Shown here one piece after another: positions 1-8,948 of a stretch of DNA of 64,000 nucleotides. The stretch is from assembly GCA_029262895.1 (NCBI GenBank), contig JAJCYM010000099.1, positions 1-64,000 of the forward strand. The letters are read 5' to 3'. A program made the position numbers and the translations under genes. The notes under the pieces are model-generated. The model did no database searches and was not told where the DNA came from. It saw only the letters and a program-made list of their open reading frames with translations. This DNA is from Roseivirga sp. (lineage in GTDB: Bacteria > Bacteroidota > Bacteroidia > Cytophagales > Cyclobacteriaceae). The stretch's first letter is position 1. The number at the start of each line of letters is the position of its first letter.

Positions 1-1552
1 ATCAGGAGTAAGTGGAAACAAAAAATTCATTTATATTTTCTCTGTAGTCGGGGTTTTACTCCTGTTGTTGGCTTGTATCAACTACGTGAATTCTTCTACC
101 GCCAAGTCACTTACTCGTCTTAAGGAAGTGGGCGTTCGAAAAGTGGTTGGTGCGAGTAAAGGTCATGTTAGGCTGCAATTTCTGATTGAAACAGGCTTTT
201 TTGTTTTGTTGGCCGTCATAATCGGTGCAGGACTGGCAGAATACTTTTTGCCAACTATGAATGAATTGACAGGCAAGTCTCTAAGCCTCGAGTACTTCTC
301 AGATCCATTCATACTGAGTTTTTTAATTCTGATTGTTCCGGGAGTTACCCTTATGGCTGGCCTTTATCCGGCATTTTTTGTTAGCCGATTTAAGACACTA
401 AAAATATTGAAAGGAGAAGTGCATGGTGGAAAGGCTGCATTCAGAAAATACCTCGTGGTATTTCAATTGATCACCACCTTAATGCTGCTTTTTGGAACCC
501 AAATTATCAGCAGACAGATCGATTTCTTTATGGATGCTGAAGTAGGTATGGATCCGGATGGTATTGTTTCGGCTTTCGTTCCTCAGGGAAAAAAATATGA
601 GGTGGTCAAAGAAATTGTAGCGAAGATACCGGGAGTTGAGGCAGTCACTGCCTCTCCGTTACCAGGTGTTTTTGGCACAAAAATGCCGGTTGAATGGAAG
701 GTCAATAATGAAGACCAAAAAATCACCTTGTACTATACACCGGCAGCAATGAATGTGGTGAACACCATGGGGATAGAAATTATTCAAGGAAGGGATTTTG
801 TGGCAGACAGTCAAGAAGACAAACAATCGAGTATTCTGATTGGAGAGTCAGCGGCCGGGGCTCTCGGTTTTGAAAACCCCTTAGGGCAGCAAATCAAGGT
901 TTATAATGATCAATTTGAGATGGTCAACCGTACCATTATTGGCGTTTTTAAGGACCCACAATTTAACCTTAAAAGTGAGCCATTGATGAGGGTTATTTTT
1001 CCCAGTGAGCGTTTTTTGAGCCGTGTAAATATCAAGCTGGATAATTCTGACAGAGCAGAAACTATGGCCAGAATTACAGATGCCTGGGATGAAGTACAGC
1101 CGGAAGCACCGTTCCAATACAGCATGATGGAAGATCAGATAGAGGCCAATTACGAGAAAGAGCAGAAATTTGGAAGGATTATTCAATATTTCTCTTGGAT
1201 AGCCATCCTGATTGCGGCCTTGGGATTATTTGGCCTGAGTGTTTTTACAATTGTGCAGAAGTACAAGGAAATAGGCATTAGAAAAGTATTGGGTGCGTCT
1301 GTTGGTGGCCTGGTATTCAAATTTTTGAAAGGCTACTTTATCTTAATCGCTATTGCCTCTCTTGTCGCAATTCCAACTGCCTATTATCTGATGGACGGCT
1401 GGTTATCGGATTTTGCCAATAGGATTCAGATAGGAGTAGTTGTGTTTGCATTGGGTATTGGGGCTGCTGTATTTATCGTGGTCTTGACTGTGGGCTACCA
1501 ATCGATTCGGGCTGCCCTTTCAAACCCCGTATCAATCTTAAGAGACGAATAA
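1..1552 (+). CDS. Duplicated FtsX/MacB-type permease, 5'-truncated by window edge (array member 1)
   Basis: The reading frame is already open at base 2, so the gene begins upstream; a TTG at 65 is internal. About 516 C-terminal residues are visible, starting at the first helix of the first FtsX domain, so roughly 280 residues are missing by comparison with the downstream paralogues. The cytoplasmic signature KEVGVRKVVGAS follows the first helix and is repeated as KEIGIRKVLGAS near the C-terminus; a second periplasmic domain lies between. The tail is NPVSILRDE. Family knowledge: FtsX-fold subunits of type VII ABC systems couple a cytosolic ATPase to periplasmic work rather than forming a classical channel. 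It resembles array member 11 (INYVN, then SL-R-KE-G-RKV-GA) more than its direct neighbours. Substrate unknown. Confidence 0.9.
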   Translation, partial: SGVSGNKKFIYIFSVVGVLLLLLACINYVNSSTAKSLTRLKEVGVRKVVGASKGHVRLQFLIETGFFVLLAVIIGAGLAEYFLPTMNELTGKSLSLEYFSDPFILSFLILIVPGVTLMAGLYPAFFVSRFKTLKILKGEVHGGKAAFRKYLVVFQLITTLMLLFGTQIISRQIDFFMDAEVGMDPDGIVSAFVPQGKKYEVVKEIVAKIPGVEAVTASPLPGVFGTKMPVEWKVNNEDQKITLYYTPAAMNVVNTMGIEIIQGRDFVADSQEDKQSSILIGESAAGALGFENPLGQQIKVYNDQFEMVNRTIIGVFKDPQFNLKSEPLMRVIFPSERFLSRVNIKLDNSDRAETMARITDAWDEVQPEAPFQYSMMEDQIEANYEKEQKFGRIIQYFSWIAILIAALGLFGLSVFTIVQKYKEIGIRKVLGASVGGLVFKFLKGYFILIAIASLVAIPTAYYLMDGWLSDFANRIQIGVVVFALGIGAAVFIVVLTVGYQSIRAALSNPVSILRDE

Positions 1553-1573
1553 AGAAATCATAAATTTTTGGTT

Positions 1574-3961
1574 ATGGTCAAGAATTATTTTAAACCATTA
1601 TTAAGAAGCTTTAAGCGAAAGAAGGCCTTTACTTTAATTAATGTTGGAGGCTTAACATTGGGTATCACGTGTAGCCTGATCATGTTTCTCATTGTGAAAC
1701 ATGAATTGAGTTACGACAACTACCATGAAAATGGGGATAGACTCTATAGAATTACTACAACAAGTACTTTTGACGGTAACACCAGTTATAGAATAGGAGT
1801 GCCATGGCCCTTGCCCAAGGCAGTGAAAGAAGATATTGTTGGCCTTGATGATATTACTTTTTTCAAGCATTCCAGATTTGGGAGGTTTACCATTATTAAC
1901 TCATCAGGTGATGAGCGATTTTTTGATGAAAACCCAGGGGTGGTTCATGCACAACCGAGTTTCTTTCAAATGTTTGATTGGGAATGGCTTGAAGGTGATA
2001 TGGCTAGTGCCCTGGCCGAACCAAATACGGTGGTTTTAGATACGGAAAATGCTGAAAAGTTCTTTCCTGGAGAATCGCCATTGGGTAAGGTGATAAAGTT
2101 CAACAATCAGGTTGACCTTAAGGTCACTGGCTTGGTAAAACAACGGCCTAAAACCACAGATTTCCCATTTGAAATATTTATCTCTATGGCGACTATTGAG
2201 AACAATCAAGACAGAACTCAATGGGGAAGCACAGCAAGCGATGATCGCTGCTATGTTATGCTAAATTCCGGTGTTACTCCGGAATCCATCAATGCTCAAT
2301 TTCCGGATTTTGTAACCAAACATTTTGGCGAAAAAAGCACCAACGAGATCAAGATTCAGTCTCTATCAGAAGTTCATTTTGATGAGCAATATGGTAATAT
2401 GAATTTTCGCAGCATCAGCAAGAGCCTGCTATACGTGCTTTCGGCAGTATGCGTTTTTATGGTCATTACCGCCTGTTTCAATTTTATCAACATGTCAACC
2501 GCTATGGCGATCAAACGCGCCAAAGAGGTGGGTATTAGAAAGGTTTTAGGAAGTACCAGGAAACAACTGGTATCCAGTTTTCTTCTGGAAACAGGCCTGA
2601 TAACCCTGCTTTCCATAGTGATTTCACTGGCAATTACGGAACGCCTTTTGCCTACGGTTGTGAATGACCTAACAGATTTGGACTTGACATTGGCCCTCCT
2701 TAGTGACGGCCAATTGTTGCTTTATCTGGGAGGGTTAATCGTTTTTGTCACTGCTTTGGCTGGACTATATCCCGCCTGGATTATTTCAGCCTTTAGACCT
2801 GCTCAGGTCCTGCGGGGAGTGGTGGGCAACCGCGATGGAAGCAAAATGAGTTTGCGCAGAGTCCTGGTTACCTTTCAATTCGCATTGTCACAAGTATTTA
2901 TTTTCGGAACCCTCATTGCGCTTTGGCAAATGCAATACGTAAGAACCGCAGACCTCGGTTATGATAGAGAGTGGATTGTTTATCTCAGCCTGCCTCCAAG
3001 TGGAAATGAAGATTTGAATTTTTGGCGAGGAGAAATAGCGGCCAATAGCCTGATCACCAGTCATTCTTTTGCACAAAACCCGCCTTTTTCCGGTTCCAGC
3101 TCAAGTACCAATGCGCTGTTCGAACTTGAAGACGGACCGCATAACATCACTTCTTTTTTGAAACCAGCAGATAGTAAGTATTTTGAAACTTATGGTCTCC
3201 AAATTATTGCGGGTGAGGGGCTAATGGATTCAGAAACGAGGAGCGGCTATGTGATCAATGAAGCTTTCCTCAAAAAAATGGGACTTGAACCTGAAGAGGC
3301 TCTGGGGCATATAATCAGTATTGGAGGACAAAAGGCCCCAATTTCTGGAGTAGTAAAAGATTTTCATACTACTACATTAAAGGAGAAAATTCGGCCAGTA
3401 GCCATTTTCAATCAGCCAGGGAGTTACAGAACACTAGCGGTCAAATTTCAGGCGGGATCTGCTGACGAAGTTTTGCAAGGTTTGGAGGATAGTTGGGATA
3501 AGGTATACTCCGAGCATGATATTAGGTATACATTTTTTGATGAGTACATCGGGCGTTTTTATGCGAAGGAGAAAAAATTCTCCCGTATGCTAAGCACTTT
3601 TGCCGGAATAGCAATTTTCATTTGCTGCTTAGGTCTCTATGGCCTAGTCTCCTATATGGCCAATCAAAAGACCAAGGAAATCGGAATTAGAAAAGTGCTG
3701 GGTGCTACTATTCGTAGTATCATGGGCTCATTCTCCATGGAATTTGTCCGGCTTGTTATTCTCGCATTTTTGGTAGCCGCACCACTGGCTTATTACGGAA
3801 TGGAGGGGTGGCTCAGTGATTTCGAATATAGAATCACAATTGGCCCGGGCATATTTATACTGGGTATTGTGGCTTCTCTGATTATTACATTAATTACCAC
3901 AGGTTATCGGTCTTTTAAAGCCGCACGTTCAAACCCGGTTGATTCACTGAGAAGCGAGTAA
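1574..3961 (+). CDS. Duplicated FtsX/MacB-type permease (array member 2)
   Basis: 795 residues from ATG 1574; an in-frame TTG six bases earlier is a less likely start, since the ATG gives the N-terminus MVKNYF that matches the paralogues. Layout: helix 1 at about 18-41 with FTLIN-GGLTLGI, periplasmic MacB_PCD-like domain to about 280, helices near 282-305, 335-355 and 378-398 (FtsX domain 1), helix near 432-452, second periplasmic domain to about 670, then helices near 675-695, 721-741 and 758-778 (FtsX domain 2). KEVGIRKVLGS lies near residue 315 and KEIGIRKVLGA near 700. The tail is NPVDSLRSE. It is closest to member 3 (shared FKR-KAFTLIN and LSY-NYH motifs). It starts 21 bases after member 1 and is followed by the hairpin pair at 3989-4046, so it probably ends a transcription unit. 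Confidence 0.92.
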   Translation: MVKNYFKPLLRSFKRKKAFTLINVGGLTLGITCSLIMFLIVKHELSYDNYHENGDRLYRITTTSTFDGNTSYRIGVPWPLPKAVKEDIVGLDDITFFKHSRFGRFTIINSSGDERFFDENPGVVHAQPSFFQMFDWEWLEGDMASALAEPNTVVLDTENAEKFFPGESPLGKVIKFNNQVDLKVTGLVKQRPKTTDFPFEIFISMATIENNQDRTQWGSTASDDRCYVMLNSGVTPESINAQFPDFVTKHFGEKSTNEIKIQSLSEVHFDEQYGNMNFRSISKSLLYVLSAVCVFMVITACFNFINMSTAMAIKRAKEVGIRKVLGSTRKQLVSSFLLETGLITLLSIVISLAITERLLPTVVNDLTDLDLTLALLSDGQLLLYLGGLIVFVTALAGLYPAWIISAFRPAQVLRGVVGNRDGSKMSLRRVLVTFQFALSQVFIFGTLIALWQMQYVRTADLGYDREWIVYLSLPPSGNEDLNFWRGEIAANSLITSHSFAQNPPFSGSSSSTNALFELEDGPHNITSFLKPADSKYFETYGLQIIAGEGLMDSETRSGYVINEAFLKKMGLEPEEALGHIISIGGQKAPISGVVKDFHTTTLKEKIRPVAIFNQPGSYRTLAVKFQAGSADEVLQGLEDSWDKVYSEHDIRYTFFDEYIGRFYAKEKKFSRMLSTFAGIAIFICCLGLYGLVSYMANQKTKEIGIRKVLGATIRSIMGSFSMEFVRLVILAFLVAAPLAYYGMEGWLSDFEYRITIGPGIFILGIVASLIITLITTGYRSFKAARSNPVDSLRSE

Positions 3962-3988
3962 TTTCGCATTAAAACTGTATTAAAAACA

Positions 3989-4046
3989 AACACTTCGGTG
4001 TTGTAAAAACAAACGATTTCTAGAGCCTAGAAATCGTTTGTTTTTT
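3989..4046 (+). terminator. Tandem hairpins ending with a strong intrinsic terminator
   Basis: A short stem of five pairs closed by a TTCG tetraloop (3989-4002) is followed by a perfect 19-bp stem (4005-4023 with 4027-4045) around a three-base loop. The long stem ends in a T run on the plus strand and begins with an A run, so it could act in both directions. It lies just after array member 2 and 111 bases before member 3. Confidence 0.8.
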
Positions 4047-4080
4047 ATAAGTGTCAGGTAAACAATAAGTTACAACTTTG

Positions 4081-4117
4081 GCACTCTAATTGGAAACAGA
4101 GTGCGAAGCACTCGCAC
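4081..4117 (+). promoter_or_regulatory. Structured leader with mutually exclusive stems
   Basis: Bases 4081-4087 can pair with 4098-4104 (7 bp). The same right-hand arm can instead pair with 4108-4113 (6 bp, 3-base loop), and 4101-4105 can pair with 4113-4117. The alternatives share bases and so exclude each other. The segment lies 40-76 bases before the start of the nine-gene permease operon. A CAACTTTG at 4073-4080 is a poor -7 candidate with no TTG at the right distance. A regulatory role is inferred from position and pairing only. Confidence 0.35.
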
Positions 4118-4156
4118 ATTAAGGGGGGTGTTACGAACAAAATAAAAAAACAACAC

Positions 4157-6550
4157 ATGCTCAAAAACTATCTGATCGTACTCTTCAGAAACTTCAAGCG
4201 AAACAAAGCTTTCACGCTAATCAATATCAGTGGTCTAACACTCGGTATCACTTGTAGTCTCATCATGTTCCTTATAGTCAAAGAGGAACTCAGTTTTAAC
4301 AAGTATCACTCAAACCTTGACTCTATTTATCGAATTGGTCATATCGATATAGTAGATGGACAGGAATATACACAAGGTGGTGTTCCAATGGTCATGGATG
4401 CTGCAGTGGAAGAAGAAATTGTGGGTGTCAAAGAGTCAACACTTGTCTCCCATGAGATGTATGGTTTGGTGTCTATTGAAAAACCTTCAGGAGAAATTAA
4501 ATATTATGAGGAGAACCCCGAACTCGTTTATGTAGAGCAAAACTTCTTTGACGTATTCGACTGGGAGGTCATTGAAGGAAGTCTGAAAGACAATTTTAGT
4601 GAGCCCAACATAGGGGCACTCAATCAAACATTGGCAGCTAAGTATTTTCCCGGAGAATCGGCCATTGGTAAGGTGGTTAGGCTAAATAAGAAACTCGATT
4701 TTAAAGTAGTGGCGGTGGTAGAAGATGCACCGGATAATTCAGACTTTCCTTTTGGCTTTTTTATGACCATGGCCACCAAATTAGCCAATGAAGATGTGGG
4801 TCGATGGGGTAGTATCAGTAGTAATAACGTGCTCTTTGTTCAGTTAGAAAAAGGAGCTGATGCCGCACAGGTAGAAGCGCAATTTCCCGATTTTGTAAAG
4901 CGCCATTGGGACAATGAAGATCCGGAATGGAGGAGCTTTGTGTTATCACCTCTTGGCGACTATCACTTCGATGAGCGTTTTGGTACTTTCGGAACGAGTT
5001 CTTCTAAACAAATGCTCTGGGCGTATGCCTTGATAGGCGCTTTTCTGATTGTCACAGCTTGTTTCAACTTCATCAACATGTCGACAGCAATGGCAGTGAA
5101 AAGGGCCAAAGAAGTAGGCATGCGTAAGGTTTTGGGAAGCAGTCGCAAGCAACTGATAACCAGGTTTCTTGGAGAAACATTTTTCATTACCCTTATTTCT
5201 ATTTTACTCTCTATGGGGCTTACAGAACGGCTTTTACCCCTGGTTATCAATGAGTTTGTTGAACTCAATATTGCTTTTCAACCCCTTCAGGATTTATCGT
5301 TGCTGACATTTCTGATTTCCATTTTGGTTAGTGTAACTCTGCTTGCGGGCTTTTACCCGGCTATTGTGCTTTCGAGTGCCAAACCAATATACGCCCTTAA
5401 AGGAGCGATGGACAAAAGAGGTAATGGTATGGGGCTGCGAAGAGTCCTGGTTGTGTTCCAGTTTTTTCTGTGCCAATTACTGATTTTCGGTACAATTGTG
5501 ATGGTCCGACAAATGGATTTTTTTAGATCTGTGGATATGGGCTACGACAAAGATTGGGTTTTGACCATTAACATGCCGGAAGGAGATGTAGAGAGTCAGA
5601 ATAGGTGGGAAGCTGACATTAAGCAATTACCCGGAGTAGCCTCATACTCCTTCAATTCCAAACCACCATTTTCCGGATCGATTAGTGGCACTAATGCATT
5701 TTATAATAACTCTGATACATCCAGACTGGAGCTCAATGTGCAATACAAATCAGTTGATCAGGGTTATCTGGATACTTATGGTTTACGACTTATAGCGGGA
5801 GAATGGCTACCGGATAGAGACACAATAGCCCACTATGTGGTCAATCAATCAGCGGTTAAAAAGATGGGTATTAAAGATCCTAATGATGCAATAGGCGAGA
5901 TTATTAATATGTGGGGATTGAAGTATCCGATTGTAGGTGTGGTAGAAGATTTTCATGCCATCACACTCTCCTCCCAGATTGAGCCGATGATCCTTTGTAG
6001 CAACAAGCCCAGGTATGAGACCTTGGGCCTCAAAGTGAATGCCGCCAGTGCTGAACAGGTGATTTCTTCTCTTGAAGATACCTGGTACAATATTCACGAG
6101 GAGTATGAGTTCGATTATGTTTTTCTGGATGAGAATATAGAGGCCTATTATGAAACTGAAAAGAAAATGTCCCAGATGTTGACCGTATTTGCCGGCATAG
6201 CGATTTTTATTGGCTGCTTGGGGCTCTATGGTCTGGTGGCTTTTATGGCCAATCAGCGGGCTAAGGAAATTGGTATCAGAAAAGTGCTGGGTGCGTCTGT
6301 AGCGAACATCGTTAAGGGGTTCTCCTGGGAATTCACCAAGTTGGTAATTATTGCCTTTTTGATTGCAGCACCACTCGGTTATTTCGGAATCGGTACCTGG
6401 TTGGATCAATATGCTTATCGAATCACAGTAGGACCTGCCATCTTTCTATTTAGCATAGGAGCCTCCTTGCTGATTGCTTTTATAACTACAGGCTATCGCT
6501 CCGGCAAGGCCGCTGTGGCAAACCCAGTCAACTCCCTTAGAGACGAATAG
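4157..6550 (+). CDS. Duplicated FtsX/MacB-type permease (array member 3, first gene of nine-gene operon)
   Basis: 797 residues from ATG 4157 (MLKNYLIVLFRNFKRNK). It has the same two-repeat layout as its neighbours: one N-terminal helix, periplasmic domain, three-helix FtsX domain with KEVGMRKVLGSSRK near residue 314, helix and second periplasmic domain, and second FtsX domain with KEIGIRKVLGAS near 701. The tail is NPVNSLRDE. Member 2 is its closest relative along the whole length, which suggests recent tandem duplication. It is the first gene after the terminator and structured leader, and member 4 begins one base after its stop codon, so it should be the promoter-proximal gene of the long operon. 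No ATP-binding motif is present. Confidence 0.92.
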   Translation: MLKNYLIVLFRNFKRNKAFTLINISGLTLGITCSLIMFLIVKEELSFNKYHSNLDSIYRIGHIDIVDGQEYTQGGVPMVMDAAVEEEIVGVKESTLVSHEMYGLVSIEKPSGEIKYYEENPELVYVEQNFFDVFDWEVIEGSLKDNFSEPNIGALNQTLAAKYFPGESAIGKVVRLNKKLDFKVVAVVEDAPDNSDFPFGFFMTMATKLANEDVGRWGSISSNNVLFVQLEKGADAAQVEAQFPDFVKRHWDNEDPEWRSFVLSPLGDYHFDERFGTFGTSSSKQMLWAYALIGAFLIVTACFNFINMSTAMAVKRAKEVGMRKVLGSSRKQLITRFLGETFFITLISILLSMGLTERLLPLVINEFVELNIAFQPLQDLSLLTFLISILVSVTLLAGFYPAIVLSSAKPIYALKGAMDKRGNGMGLRRVLVVFQFFLCQLLIFGTIVMVRQMDFFRSVDMGYDKDWVLTINMPEGDVESQNRWEADIKQLPGVASYSFNSKPPFSGSISGTNAFYNNSDTSRLELNVQYKSVDQGYLDTYGLRLIAGEWLPDRDTIAHYVVNQSAVKKMGIKDPNDAIGEIINMWGLKYPIVGVVEDFHAITLSSQIEPMILCSNKPRYETLGLKVNAASAEQVISSLEDTWYNIHEEYEFDYVFLDENIEAYYETEKKMSQMLTVFAGIAIFIGCLGLYGLVAFMANQRAKEIGIRKVLGASVANIVKGFSWEFTKLVIIAFLIAAPLGYFGIGTWLDQYAYRITVGPAIFLFSIGASLLIAFITTGYRSGKAAVANPVNSLRDE

Positions 6551-6551
6551 C

Positions 6552-8948
6552 ATGTTCAGAAACTACTTCAAAACTACGTTTAGAAAACTAATTAAAGATA
6601 AGCGGTATACGCTGATCAATATTGCGGGGCTGTCAACTGGCTTGATTCTGTTTCTCACCATAGCACTCTATGTGCAGAGAGAGCTTAATGTAGATAAACA
6701 TCAGCCTGATTGGGAGAACATCTATAGGGTGAACGCTGCATATACTAGCAGTGAGGGGAATACTGATGTTTACGCAGTTACTTATCAACCCCTGGCCGAA
6801 GCCATGGAGAGTGATTTGCCTGAGATTGAAGCGGCAACCAACTTCTTTTCACCTGCGGCCCAGCTTTCGTTTCGATCAGACGATCAAATGCTCTCCATTG
6901 ACAATACACTAATCTATTACACCGCTAATTCCTTTTTTGAAGTCTTTACACATGATTGGGTGGATCAGGGGCAGCTATTAAATGCGCCAAATACCGTGGT
7001 TATTTCAGACAAGCTTGCTGCCAGATTTTTTGGTAAAGAAGACGCAATAGGCCAAACCCTGACTTATGAGGATCCACAACAAACGTTGACCCTAACGGTG
7101 TCAGGAATATTTAAATCTACCCAGGCACCGAGCCATATTGCTTATGAAATGCTTATTAGTGACGAATCAAGCATTAACTTTTGGAGGCAAGGCTTAGCGG
7201 ATAACTGGAACTTACAGTATGTCTATACCTATTTCAAAGTCGCCAACCGCACTAGTACAATGGCTCTTAATGAAAAGTTAGGAATCATAAGAGAGAAGTA
7301 TCAGGCGGAAGGGGATAGGCTGGCTTATCAGGCGCAACCCCTGGGCAACATTTATTGGAATGCCACATTTTTTGAACCCGGTGTTAACGGGAATATTTCT
7401 TATATCTACGTTTTCGGCACATTTGCCTTAGTGGTTCTCCTTCTGGCCGGAGTAAACTTCATCAATCTGATGACAGCGCGCTCTATTAGAAGGTCAAAAG
7501 AAGTGGCGATAAGAAAAATAGTAGGCGCCAACAAACGGGGTTTGATCTTTCAATATCTCCTTGAGTCCATAGCCCTGGCCATGATTTCGATGGTTGTGGC
7601 TGGCGTAAGTGTGGAGCGATTGATTCCGGTCATCAATGCGAACTTTGATCTTCAGATTGCCTTTAATCTCTTTGACAATGGTGCACTATTGATCATGGTA
7701 GTCTTGGTGCCCTTGGTTTTGGGTTTCGTTTCTGGAATCTATCCAGCTTTGGTGCTATCGTCATTCAAGGCCAACAATATACTTCAAGGTAAGGCCAGCT
7801 GGAATTTCTCTGGAAATCAGTTGAGAAAGGGGCTCTTATTGTTCCAATTTCTGATTTCAATCTTGGTGATTTCTGGTGTAATGGTGATCAATCAGCAAAT
7901 GAATTTTATAAAAAATCAGGGACTTGGTTTTACGGAGGACCCCATTGTTGTACTGCCAAGGATAAGCAACAATTCAAATTACCTGATGCGCCTTGAACTA
8001 CAGGATGAACCGGGCATCCAGGGCATTGCCTCGCTTTCGAGTATCCCAGGCTACAGAGATCCCAGAGGAAGAAATATAAAGGAAAATGGGACCACAGGCG
8101 ATGGCATAAATGCCAATGGCATTTGGGTTTCAGAAGAATATGCAGAGATCATCGATATTGAATTCCTGGCAGGTAGAAATTTCACCATTGACGATCAGGA
8201 AAACACGGTGATTTTAAACGAGAAGGCCGTAACAGACCTGGGCTGGGAAATTGAAAACGCACTTGGAAAACGCATTGTAATGACCGGCAGAGATGGTTTT
8301 GATCCAACAACCTATGAAGTGCTGGGCGTGATTGAAGACTATAACTATCAATCGATGTATGAGCAGGTGGCGCCTTTATTTCTGCGAAATAACAGCAAAT
8401 CAAGAAGTGGGGGAGACGCCTCAATAGTGAAAATATCCAAGGCCAGATTTGAGGAAAGTCTGGCGGCTATTCAGAATGTCTGGACGGACATCGAGAAGGC
8501 GCAGGCCTTTGATTATTATTTCCTTGATGATGCGCTTAACGAAGTATATCAAAAGGAGATGAAACTTTCGAAAACCGTTAATTATGTTTCAGGCATATCG
8601 ATCTTGATTTGCTTCCTGGGGTTATTCGGACTGGTTTCACTTACACTAGAATCACGCAGAAAAGAAATCGGAATTCGCCAGGTGCTGGGAGCTTCAGGCA
8701 AGACCATTGCGAGGTTGCTTTCTTCTTCCTACACAAGAATCATCGGGCTGAGTATAGTCATAGGCGCTCCAATTTCTTATTACCTGCTTGATCAATGGTT
8801 GTCTAATTTCGCCTACCGCGTTGACTATTCCTTCACAATCTATTTTGCTGTTGGGCTCGGAACCTTACTGCTCAGTATAGTTTTAGTGGGATCACAGTCC
8901 ATCCACGCTTCGAAAACAAATCCTGTTGAATCCTTAAGAGAAGATTAA
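6552..8948 (+). CDS. Duplicated FtsX/MacB-type permease (array member 4)
   Basis: 798 residues from ATG 6552, one base after the stop of member 3. N-terminal helix at about 20-42, first FtsX domain with KEVAIRKIVGANKR near residue 311, second with KEIGIRQVLGASGK near 703; in this copy Gln replaces the usual Lys of RKVLGA. Tail NPVESLRED. The sequence before the first FtsX signature, NFINLMTARSIRR, differs from the NFINMSTAMA of members 2-3, so this is a separate subfamily. Its stop codon shares one base with the next ATG (TAATG), indicating translational coupling. Confidence 0.92.
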   Translation: MFRNYFKTTFRKLIKDKRYTLINIAGLSTGLILFLTIALYVQRELNVDKHQPDWENIYRVNAAYTSSEGNTDVYAVTYQPLAEAMESDLPEIEAATNFFSPAAQLSFRSDDQMLSIDNTLIYYTANSFFEVFTHDWVDQGQLLNAPNTVVISDKLAARFFGKEDAIGQTLTYEDPQQTLTLTVSGIFKSTQAPSHIAYEMLISDESSINFWRQGLADNWNLQYVYTYFKVANRTSTMALNEKLGIIREKYQAEGDRLAYQAQPLGNIYWNATFFEPGVNGNISYIYVFGTFALVVLLLAGVNFINLMTARSIRRSKEVAIRKIVGANKRGLIFQYLLESIALAMISMVVAGVSVERLIPVINANFDLQIAFNLFDNGALLIMVVLVPLVLGFVSGIYPALVLSSFKANNILQGKASWNFSGNQLRKGLLLFQFLISILVISGVMVINQQMNFIKNQGLGFTEDPIVVLPRISNNSNYLMRLELQDEPGIQGIASLSSIPGYRDPRGRNIKENGTTGDGINANGIWVSEEYAEIIDIEFLAGRNFTIDDQENTVILNEKAVTDLGWEIENALGKRIVMTGRDGFDPTTYEVLGVIEDYNYQSMYEQVAPLFLRNNSKSRSGGDASIVKISKARFEESLAAIQNVWTDIEKAQAFDYYFLDDALNEVYQKEMKLSKTVNYVSGISILICFLGLFGLVSLTLESRRKEIGIRQVLGASGKTIARLLSSSYTRIIGLSIVIGAPISYYLLDQWLSNFAYRVDYSFTIYFAVGLGTLLLSIVLVGSQSIHASKTNPVESLRED

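Noticed and set aside
65-67. TTG as start of the first permease gene
   Set aside because: The frame is open back to base 2 and the upstream residues match the first FtsX helix of the paralogues, so the gene starts before the window.
5849-6409. Long minus-strand open frame opposite array member 3
   Set aside because: Low-complexity, no family resemblance, and fully antisense to a well-supported permease; a shadow frame.
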